Shown here piece by piece: positions 46,001 to 58,000 of a stretch of DNA of 64,000 bases (positions are counted from its first letter, which is position 1; each line of letters starts with the position of its first letter). A program made the position numbers and the translations under genes. The notes under the pieces were generated by a model. The model saw only the letters and a program-made list of their open reading frames with translations. It ran no database searches and was not told where the DNA came from. Source of the stretch: Monarcha castaneiventris obscurior (Eukaryota > Chordata > Aves > Passeriformes > Monarchidae); the NCBI GenBank assembly GCA_026261815.1, contig JAMPIT010000682.1, positions 1,808,001 through 1,872,000 of the forward strand. The letters run 5' to 3'.

Positions 46001-49000
46001 AGTAACTTTTGCTTCTAGGGATGTGAATTTGGGCTGCTTTCCTGGAGAAGTATCAGCAGCTGCTCTTCTCTGGGTCCTGCAGAGGAGAAGTACCAGACTG
46101 CACACATGCCTCACTTCTCTGTGGTTTTGCTGTGTCACACATACAAGCACTCACAGACATTTAACTTTTGCCTATTACGGAAAAACACCTCTTGATCTGC
46201 TAAGACCAACACAAAGATCAGTAAGAACCTGCCTGAGACAGAGCTCCTACCTGAGAGAGCTGTTTTTTGCATGGTCTATGCCAGACACTTCACTTTTCCC
46301 CACGCATCTCCTTTTATGCTATATCCTTTACCACAAGCAAATGACTCCCTCCCTTTCCCATCCAAGACTGCAGTTCAGCTCTGCTGCCCAGCTCTGTCTG
46401 TCCACATGGCCTTTCTTTGGTCCAACAGCCCACTTGGAGAAGCCACAAACTCTTATTTGCACCTTCAGTACTGCACAGAGCAGCTCAAGTTAAAGTGGTG
46501 AATCTCAGGAAGAAATCCTGATTCTCCCAAAGTCACACACCTTGGACAGGCACTTGGAGCACACAGAGGCACTCTCAGCAAATCCCACTTCCTGCTAACA
46601 CCACAAAGGCTAGAGTTGTCACATGCACCCCAGGATTGCACAGTTTGACATGGTTTGAAAGCTGTGACACCATTAGCCACTGTGACAGGCTCTGTTTGAA
46701 AGCACAGGTCTGGTCCTCTGCTAAGAGGGCAAACCATTTCTGTGTCAGAAGTATCTTCTGAAAATACCTAGGGAGATGCCAGTGTGCCACTTAGCATCCA
46801 CCCATGCCTTCAGTTCCTGTCTCACTGGGACATTTTTCAAAAATCTTGCACCTTAGAGTGGTAATTCACACAACTTGCCTAGAAAAATGCAATCAATACA
46901 GCTGGATCTTTTCTAATATCTTTGTTGTAGTAGGCATAAGTGTTTTCTGCACTTTCTACCTATTTTAGCACAATCTATTACAAATGGTTAAGAGATTAAA
47001 AAGGAGATATCAACCCTACAGGCCAGAGAGGAAAGAAATGCTGCAAAACAAACTCAAAAACGCCTGATTTTTTTAGGCTGGTCATCCAAACAAGTATGCA
47101 GGAATCATTTTAGCCAGTCAGAGATTAAAGAAAACACAGACACAGGTGAAAAAAAACCAGTACAGAATCATTAAAACACTGCCTTGCTTAACTCTGAAAC
47201 ATGAGGACGGCATGTCTATTAACCCTTGCAAATGTGAAACTCCAGCATAGAAGGTGATGTTTTGATACTTCCACGGCGTAACCTAAAGCCAGTTTAAACA
47301 ATGAACTTCACCTTGGGCTGCCCCCCCTGCCCGTGGCACATTTGCAGGGATTTGTAAGGCTTGGCAAAGAGCACTTTCCTCTCCTTGGTCCAGGTACCAT
47401 AGCCTCCAAGGTCACTTCAGCACCTGTGCCTGTGTGCAATGCTAAGGTAATCCTCACCAGGACAGCTTGCCTCCTCACCCCCTGCTAGCTGTGGCTCTAC
47501 ACAGGACATTAATCAGCCTGCTGCATCTGCACCTACAGTGAGCTGGTGCTTCAGTCAAGCCACGACACCGTTTTTGTTCCAGCCACCAGGCTCTGAGGGT
47601 CGAAACTGTCCCTGAGCAGACACACACCCAGAGCAGGTCCCCAAACAGCTGCTAATGCTGAACTCTAGGATGCACATGGGACTGACAGCCCTTCAGGTCC
47701 TCCTCCACTGGCTTCCATTCTCATTTGGCAGTAAAAGCCATCACTACCCACTCTCGAAGCGCTGCTGATAAGCACAAACTGAATTTATGCTGCAGGGACA
47801 CTAAATGAAACCCAGGATGCTGGGGTCTTACTATCAAAAGGCAAGAGGCATGATCTGAACCCCCCTAGTTCTGTAAACTACCTGTGAGCCCAGAAATGGG
47901 AATTTTTGAATGCCTGAAAACACGTACAGATACATGTTTCTTTTTGTGAAAAGCTCTTGAGTGAGTTTGAAAGCTAAAAAATCAGGAGGAAAAAGGTAAA
48001 AATGGTGGAAGTACAGAGAACTTGGCTAACTGCAGTTGTCAGAATCAAGACCTGGGTGGCCTGTTGTTAAAACCATGAAGGGACTAAAGACATTAGGGAG
48101 TTGTAGCATTTAAATACTGAATTGTTGCACCAGACAAAATACAGTTACACCAGATACTAGAATAACTTGGCTCTCATGGGAGAAGGTTGTTGGAAAAGAA
48201 ATCCTTCATTTAATTAACAGAGAACTTACTTTTTTCCCTGCTGATCTGACTTCAACCAAACCAAAAGCACATGGCCCAGCCTTGTTGAAGTCAGTGGGAT
48301 TATTCTTAGATACAAACCTAGGCACATATTTCAATACAAAATGGTACAGACAGGTGGGGTATGGATGTACCCTGGCTCTGGAGCTGCCAACTGCAGCAAC
48401 TGCAAACAGGACTGACTATCTGACAAATAATTCTGGGCAGAGAGTAAATAACAGCCCACAAAGCTGCCTTCATCCCTCACTTGGACAACGCCAAGTGAAA
48501 GCTGGGTACTGGTTACCAAAACAGAAAATCTGACAGGCCACTAAAATACACTTACATAGTTTTCCAAGCCCTTATAGATGTTATCTGAACAGGCAGATTA
48601 GTCACAGATGCTATCTGTGCTTTCTCATAGCTTGTATTCTCTTAACCAGACAAAACTGAAATAAGGAGGATTAGAAATACAAGATTCCCACAGGAGCTGT
48701 GTCTTCAGGAAAGCCATGTTCTGTTTCTGCTGCCATGCCTGCTGCAGACTTAGTGCTGTCCACTCAACAGCTGACCTCACGTGGTTGGACTGCAGGGAGG
48801 CATGTTGCAGTGCCTAAAAAAACCCAACAAAAACCCCCCAACACATCAAAGAGCTGCACTGACCTCTCTCTTCAGCCTTGGGGCTTAACTCTTCTTCTTT
48901 TTCTTCTTCATCACTGCTAGAGCTCTCTGTTTTCCCTTTCATTTGTTCCAACTGGTCCAAGTTAACCCGTCCAACCAGCTCAAAATTACGACTCACCTTT

Positions 49001-52000
49001 GAAAGAAACACTTCTGTTAGCACCCAGCACAATCACCAACCAACCAACCAGAGAAATGGCCACATATGCAAAACCAAACCGAGTACACCCCAAAGCCTGC
49101 TCAGCCCAAGGTGACGTGCAGCCCCCATATAATCAAATTAACACTCATTTATTTACAGTGACAGTGATCCTTCTATTGCTGTTTATTCTGCATATTTCTC
49201 ATTTCTGGTTTCTGGAAATTAATGAGATTCAGCAAACCCCCTTCATTTCTTCACCCAGTAAATGTGAAACATCAAGTCGTATCCTCATTTTTATGGCATT
49301 ATTCAACCGCTGTGATCAAACACTGCTACCACACATCCACGCTGAAGGGAAACTCTCTGTGACTGCTTCATTCAGCTTTATTCATGAAAGGATGGTTCTT
49401 TTTTTCACTAAGCACACGGCTGCTGTGTGCCACATACACTCTCACTCATTAATAACAGATTAATTTTCATTACGCCGGGCTGCAAAGTGCTTTGCAAACT
49501 GATACACAGACTATAATGGGAACACTTCACCCAGCAGACAAATTCAGCTAACCCTGGGGTGAAATGCACCAGCTACTTAACAGCTCACAGCAGCAGTATG
49601 AAAGGAGCAGCTCAGGGCACAGGAGTCAGGAACTCCACCACATCCAACAGGAACAGCGGAGCAGCAGCCCAGATTTACAGTGGAGGCGGAGAGCGTGGAG
49701 CATGACCAGGACACTGAGGCTAATACTTGCTGGATGACAAGCGCCCTCTGAGCTCATTGATCACTGCTGGGAAGTGTTTTGGATTCATCTTTCATGCAGA
49801 GAGACAGCCCTCCAGCAGCACAGGCACTGAGCCACGGAGGCAGAGGGGATGGAGATGGAGCGGTGAGCGCAGTACAACACGTCCTGCAAGATGCTGAATG
49901 AAATACCAACACCCACTGACTGTTTTTCACCCCTCTGTGGGAGAGGAAAAGGGAATGATCGCGAGGAGGATGTGAAGTAGGCTGCAGTGTACATCCAAAC
50001 AGCAAAGTATCCTGGATGCAGAGGTGTGAAGATTCCTAGTACTGGGTACAGACAGTTGTGATGAGGTTCTCTAACTCAGCCCATCACCCACCGAGGTCTG
50101 AACAAACAAGACCACATGAAAGGCACCTGATTCAACTCAGCTCACACAAAGGAACTCTTTTTAAGGTGCAATAGACAACCTGGGTAGCAGCTGAGCCCAG
50201 AACTTAAGACACTAATTGGAGAGGTATAACTTACCAATGAAAAAAGGGGAAACAATGCCCTGAACTACCCAGCACCACCACTGCAAGTCCAGACTGGAAG
50301 GGACAGCTAAGTTAAGGGAATAATCTTCCCAGCCTGATGCACTGTGTCAAGAAGAACCAAGCAATAGTTCCTCCTGGATATATCAGACACCTTGCTGTGA
50401 TGACCAGGAGGTGTGGAACTCCTTCTGCACCATTTGAATCGCACAAGACTCCCCAGAAGTAATAAAAGATGGCAGAGGAGCATAGCAGGCCAACATAAAT
50501 TAACAAAGTTTGGTTTTCTAAGATGGCCAAATGTTTTATAAGTGTGAAAAGTGTGGTTTTTTTCTGTGACTTCTGTTGCTAATACTTTCAATATAAATAT
50601 ACTTGGCTTTAAGGAAAAGTCATTCAGTCAATGAAGTTTTCAGTGAGGACCTTGGGCAGCTCAGCTCCAGCAGGTGAAGGCATATAGCTGCCTCCCCTGG
50701 AAATCTGCCAAGGAAGCACTCTAGGAAATATTCCAAAACACATTCCAGTTCTCAAACTTAAATGTCTGTCAGCTACAGAAATTCAAACCTAGCAGTCTGT
50801 GGAAAGCCTTTAATGACTTCTCAAAGACTGGACCTGGTATGCACTCAGGTAATCCACAAAAACTCCAAAGCAGTCTTAACAGTAGGACCTGGTTAGATTT
50901 GCTGTTTATCTTTCCCTTGTTAAATGTAAACCGGGATGTATAGCCCTCTTTGTTAATAAAATATGCATGGCATGTCTCGCTGCTGAAGTTACCAGAGCAA
51001 TCCCGTGTTTGGAATCTCCTGCCTTTTTACAGGGTCTGATTCACACTGCCTTGGTATTGTTCCACGACCCTTTCCCCACCCCCTTTTAAATAAACCCAAC
51101 ATGCACAAGAGCCTTTTACAGATAATCACACTCTGCATGCAGCAGAGTTTGCCAATTCTGATCAGTCTGAACAGCTTCAGAAATGATTATTTTTCAGTTT
51201 CTGAAGGAAAAAAAAAGTAAGAGAAAAATGAGGAAGGGAAGTGCAACATGGGATTAGTTTCCAGATTTGGGGAGGCAAAAAACCCCCAATATCAAACTGG
51301 CTACTAAGACATGCAAGTAAACTAATAGTGTTTGCAAAGAGTAGACTGCCAGAAATTAAAGCTATTTGGGCCTTACCTTGTGCTCATCTCGAAGGTGAGC
51401 GTCCAGCTCCTCTGTGTGTTTGGTCTCATAGTAGCAGAGTTGGCATTTGTAAGGTTTCAGTTCATTGTGCTTCTCTATGTGCTGCTGCAAGCTCTCGTCA
51501 CTGGAGCAGGTGAAGGTACACTTGTCACAGCGGAAAACAACTCCCTGCAGGTACTTGGACAGCTTGGAACGGCAGACTTCAATGGGAACGACCCTCTCCT
51601 CTGTGGGGACAGCACAACATTCACTCAGGAACACCAGGAAACAGTTCTCCCTGCCAGGACGGGGTTAATCTCCAAAAACTACACAGGCAGGTAACTGGTG
51701 ACTGGGTGAAGAGGATAGGAATGGAAGGTTTTGGGCCAAATGAGACTCTGTCTATGAGTCAGAGGAGCAGAGCCTAGGAATACGAAACCAGCCATAAATC
51801 AGCCAAGACCGAAAGTGTGTTTTTGTTCAGTACTTGACAGTGGCCAGGAACAGCTTCTAGAAAAGTAATAAACAGGGAAGCTGCAGGGTGCTTCCCAATG
51901 CATCACAGGCTGCTGGCTCTGCACAAACCCGAGCTGGTGCCCTCACCATCACACCCAATCCTACCCTCTGGGGACTGAGAAGGTGAGCAAGGCAGCACCT

Positions 52001-55000
52001 TTCCCTGGAAAAATGCTGTGTACTTCAGCCAGCAGCAGAAACTTCCAAGACACCCAGAGCTTTCAGAAAGCTCAGACTCTGCACGTGTATGATGTACTGA
52101 AAATGCTCTTGCTGAGCTTCTAAACTCTCCACTCCCCTAAAAAAGCACTGATGTTTAACAGAGCAGCAATTAATTTTGGTCATTTGACACAGCCAGAATC
52201 CGATGTGCCTCAACACTCATCCACTGTGGTTCCCTCCACGCTGTGCACACAAGAGAACCCCCAAATCTGACTGTTCAGCTGAGGGTCACCAGCAGATCCT
52301 CATTAGGGCTTTTGTTACCCAAACTGGCATTTTGAGCTAGAACACTTGAAACTTAGCACCGTCCCTCCTTACAGACTGGACATTAAAGGAGGGGTTTGAT
52401 CCTCCTCATCCAGGCTCATCCCCAAGCACAGGCGAAAAAAAGAGGCCCGAATCTCTTATGGTAGACATGAAGGCTGGAAGGAATGTGAGACGTGGCAATG
52501 CACACATGGATCTGAGCCAACGGGCCCTTTCTTTCAGTGAGGAGGGTAAAATTACATCCAAAGACAACTACAGAAACACGCGCTCTCTTTACAGCAAGAC
52601 TTTTTTTCTTCAGCTCAACAAAATATTCCATCCTGCCTGGCTTCTCCCTGCACACAAAACTTACCCTATCTCGAAACGTCCTCTTTTTGAAGCTTTCCCC
52701 AAAGCTATGCCTTAACCAGAAAAGGAGAAAACAAACTCCCAAAGACTTGTGATTCTTTTCTACATCAACAACAGCTTCTCTAACAATAAAGAAACTGAGT
52801 AGTGGCCATTCAGGGTGGAAAGAGGGGAGGGGAGAGAGAATAGGGTTCAAGACAGCAGAATTTGAAGCTGTGGTGCTGAGATCACTAGAAAAACTTTTTA
52901 CAAGGTTGTTGCAGCTGTGTGCTTTTGGACTCACAGAAATAAGTGACACAGCCGGTTTCAAAAGTGGAAAAGCCAAGTGAAGTTTTCAAAAACAGAAATA
53001 CTAATTAAAATACTTTAAAATTCACTTTTCCTGTAATGTCTGGCACAGATTTAAAAAGCTAAGACATGGAATGGTATAAAACTTTAAATCTACCAGTCTG
53101 AAGTAATGAAGCATTCTCTTACTCACACTAACAAAACCTATTACCTCACAATCACACAGTCCCCAAACCAAAGGCAACACAGTAAGAGGAGAAGAGCAAA
53201 ATAGACATAAACATCAATTCCAGACTGAAGGATTTCAGTTTCAGGGAATGAGTTGCAACTTTTACATGATGTATTCACGTCAGTGAGCTTCCTCCAAGCA
53301 ATGATTTTGGAACTTGCAGGGCTACCTGGACCTGGAACGTTACATTTCTTAAGGTGATGCTCTCACCTCCAGCTTGCCCCTGGCAAAGCCCTGTTTATTT
53401 AATTACTCATTTACAATGCACTTATCATGTCTGGGCAACAGAAAAATTACAGCAAACCATAAAGCCCCACACACGAATTGAAGAGGTAGCTTCTTTACCC
53501 ACATGTAGACTTCTTCAAAGTTCATCAGTGTCTAATCAAAGGCTGCTGCAGACACCTCACAAAAACATGTCCTGGCTTGTAGAACAATTTTGCAAGAGGT
53601 GTAATTAAAAAATAACAACAAAATAAACATCTGACAAAAGCATCATCTTGGTTTCAGAAATCCAATCCTTCCATTACACTGGAATATTCAGGCTAATCGC
53701 ATCAGGGAATTAATTGAAAGGACATTAATTTCTAACTATTTGCAGTGCTATAACTCAAAGCAGACACATATTTTTTCGCTCAAGGCACAAGAGAGCCCAG
53801 GACTGTACTACTCCTTAGTTTTAAGGAGATATCTTTATTCAGCAACACACCAAAGCATATATAACTTACTTCCTTCTCTCAAAGGTAAACCAAAAAAAGG
53901 AGTACTACTATCTAGACACAGACCATTCATTTGGCCATCTTGGGTTTTGAAAATACATATTTTTTGCCTGGAAATCCAAAATACAGTCACAGAACATGCC
54001 GAATTTGCATTCCAGTAGTCAAAAGCAAGCACTGCACAAGGGTTCTGCATATATCAGTGAAGCTGTATGCATAATGGAAAATGTCAGAAACAAGCATGTG
54101 GAAGGAATCAGGATATGTGGCAAGGAAGCCTTTGGGGAGGTAGGTGAATTTGAATATCTATCTTGAAGGTTACTACTCAAAACATGCGGGTGTTACTCTG
54201 TTGCATGGAGGAAGAAAATCACTAATTCCCTAAAGAAAGGAAAAGGAAGAAAAATGCTGAAGGATTTAAAAGCAGAGCCAACAGTGAACTTGGTAAGTTG
54301 CATTCAGCCCTGGAAAAACACCAATACACTTCAAAATGCATGAGTGGAATGCTGCTGGAAGGAATAACATCAGGAGAAAAGGTGGTCAGGCCTTGGCAGG
54401 GGCTGCCCAGGGAGGTTTGGAGTCCCCATCCCTGCAGGTGTCCAAGGAACAGCTGGATGTGGCACTCAGTGTTCTGGGCTGGCTGACAAGGTGGGGATAG
54501 GTCCCAGCCTGGACTCGATGGTCTCAGAGCTCTTTTCCAACCTAAATGATTCTGTGACAGACTAATTGTATTGTCCAGCATAAAGGCCAACACTGCTGCT
54601 GGTCATGGATCAGGAATTCACCGTCTCCTCTTGCTTGTCATAAAGACCGGGAAGAACCAGGGAGCTGAACTTCTCCTCAGTGACCTGCAGCAGCCTCTGG
54701 CTGTGCCAGCCCCGTGGGACAGGATGCCTGCAATGAGTCTGTGCTCCACCTGTACCCACAGAAGGGAGGCTGAGCTGCCCTTGCACTCATCAGGGGTGAG
54801 TGGTACATGAGAGAAGCTCTTGGAGCCTCTCCTTCTTCATGGGAAGCAAATTCCTTGCCTATTTTTTTTTTTTCCTCACTAGGCATTCAGGCTTCTAGCT
54901 GATATTGCTTTAACCCTGTGAAATTCAGCCTCTGTAGCCACTCATCAGGAGGCAAATATATTCTCCATTTCAAGCACATGCTGTTTCACCAAGGATTAGG

Positions 55001-58000
55001 GGTGCAGCAACTTGGAAGTAATGTAAGAGTCATGCATCTGTAAACATGCCTTTTGCACAAAAAGGAACATTAACCATGAGTGGATCAAATCCTTCACTCC
55101 TGATTTTACATACTGCACCACTCCATCTACCTCAAAACTAATTTTCTTGGGCCACAGCTCAGGGTTATGCCCTTGCTTTGCCAATGCAATGGCCATAAAA
55201 CAGGAAGGCTATCTCATACTACATTGACTATCCCTCAGTCTCTCTTCCAGCACACGTTAAATCTTGTCAAAACTGTCTGCTTCAGCTGCCACACAATTAA
55301 ACACAACAGCAGAGGGTTGTTTTTTAGCTGGATATATGCACCAGAAATAACTCTTTAAGTATGAACCCTGCTTCCTGTATTACCTGGATACGTGATGTCA
55401 AAGAAAACCCTTTGGTGGCCTCTGTGACTGTTTATCAGCTATAATCCCACTTGCATTAAAACTTCTTTTAGACTGTTTTTTCTCTCTCAGCACTGTGGTG
55501 CATACACACCATCACGTCCTTTGCTATAATGTTTGTTTCAGCACCAAAAGCTCTTTGAGGCTGGTTCGTGCAGCTGAAGCAACAGCTCTACAGAAGAACA
55601 GATCCACAGTTTTACTCACCCAGGAGGCAAAAACCTCCTTGCAATGGGCCAGAAACAGCTCTGCACAAGCAGCAGAGCTGCTTGAGCTCACCAAGTGCTC
55701 TTCCACTTCTGCAACTGGACATTCCCAATACCAAATCTACACATGATGGAAAATACCCTAAACCCACCCGGTTCCCCCTGTTTTAAAAGTCTGGCATTGT
55801 CTCCTGGAGCTCTGGCACAGCCGCAAAATGGAGCAAACCAGGCAAAATCTGACACAGCAACACCTTCAAAGACAGGAAGTAAAAGCCAAAGCATCTGCTA
55901 AACCCTTGCAACCAAACATGGCAGCTTTGTAATGTGCTTTCTAAATCACTGACAGGTCATTTCTCCAGATGTTGCCTCAGAACAGCCCTGCTAGCAGAAA
56001 GAAATCTGAATTCTGCCAAGCTCACTGCGCTGGTACAAGGACGACTTCCTGCTACCAGCACTGAGAAGTGGTATGTTACAAGGAATTACGGTAGCACTTG
56101 TCACACCAGAATCTCCTCCAGGAAAAAGATGGCATGCAGAACTTGTGTTTGCTCACCAGCAGTACCCCACTGTGAAACTCTGCCCAACCTGCACACAGGC
56201 AGAGTGCCATCCCAACACATGGGTTTGGATTTCGGCAGCCAACAGACCATCTACAAGCATCAAGTGTGATAGCTGTGGGCAGGAATCCCAGCCCAGAGAG
56301 CCCAAACTGCTGTCTCTCCTGAGCTAGCAAAGCCCACAGTTAATGGAATGTAGAAATCCCTAATCCCACTTTTAGCAGGCTTAAAAAAAAATATTAAAAA
56401 AAGGGGATGTGTAGATAGAAAAGGAGTCTTACAGTAAAACAAAAAATGAGATAATTTGTTTCTAAGAACACTGAGGAGAAAATACTCAAGGAATTTATCA
56501 TGGGATATTTTGAGGCCTCTGTAGTTAGCTGATAAACCTTTTGGGTGAGTTTATGATAGCAAGGCCTTTAAGATAACAAGGGCATGAGCAGGGCACAACT
56601 CTGCTGGCCTAGATCAAAGTTGCAAATTAGGGCAACTCTTGCTAAACAGGTGCTTGATGGCTGCTCACCTCCCTTGAGGAAAAGCTTAAAATCTATTCCA
56701 AATCTGCTCTGTTTTGGCACTGGCGAACTTTGAATTTTACAGGAAACACACCAGATGCATCATACACAAATGGAACAAAAAGATAAGCAAGGGCTAGTGA
56801 CTTCTTCAACATACTTGTCCTCACGTACAAAGAGGGGGAAAATTTAATGAAACCAGACCAGGGCAGTGCCCAGCACTCCCCACACCGGACGCAGACACGG
56901 ACACGGACGTTTTTACCTCTGTGCAGAACTATGTGGTCAATCATGTTGCGTTTGTATTTGGTGTGATAGAGACAGAGAGGGCAGCGGAGGTCTTTGGGTC
57001 CTTCCTCGGGGACTGCCGAATGCCCGGCCTCCACGTGCATAGTAAAAGCAGATCTGTGAGAGAGGAGGGAGAGAATGGCAGCAGTCAGGAGGGGAGCCAC
57101 GAGGTGTCACAGCTCTATAAGGGATGTGTGGTGTAAAGAGGTGCAGATGCCACTCAGCTCTGTCTGCAGGGCCCTGCAGAGGGGCTGCTCACATGAGTGA
57201 CACATGAGCAGAGGTATCTGCAGGCTTGTACCCTCAAAGCAGCAAGCACTCCTTGTGACAAGATATTCTGCTGCATGGGTTGCCCCATATAGTCATGCTG
57301 CTATAGCTAAGATAGCAAAAGAATTCCCATCCTTCATGCTCATTATCTGTCTTCAGGCTGAAACATTCAGTGCGCTTTCTCCAGCGAAGGCTAAATTTTT
57401 AGCAAGTTGAGCAAAATCCGTCAACTGTTCCGGGCTTGCAGAGGGGAGGACAAACTTGCCTCAGGCAGACAACAATCTTAACCATCTTGATCTTACCAGC
57501 TAAACTTTAGATGGTGGGTACAAAAGAGATTTGTGTTCATACTGGGTTTGGCACTGAGTGGTTCAACTTTCAAGGCGTCAGCTATAGATACGAAAACCCA
57601 AGACTTAGAATACGCTATTTATTAGTGTGGAAGAACAAATGAACACTCCACAGTACTTCTGAACCAAAAATTTCATGCTGGTGTTACACTGGCTGCACCC
57701 TTAGAAGTTGCAAGAAATAACAGAAGAAATTAACTGTAGATCCATCTAACCACAAGCTCAGCTGCTGAAATCAGAGCTGTCCCTAAACTTGGGGCACTGG
57801 GTAATTTTCTCCTAAAGCAGTGATAAACCTTGCAAAAGCTAAGAGACTTGACACATGGACCTGGAGTAAAAAGTGGCTTTGGACCCAATCCAGCAATCAC
57901 TGAATTCTGCAGGTGTATTTCTCTCAACTTTGGTCACTGCTTTCATGCATTTAAGTTTCTAGGGTGGCTTGAAGAGGGGGCTGGTATGTTTTTTTTTTTT

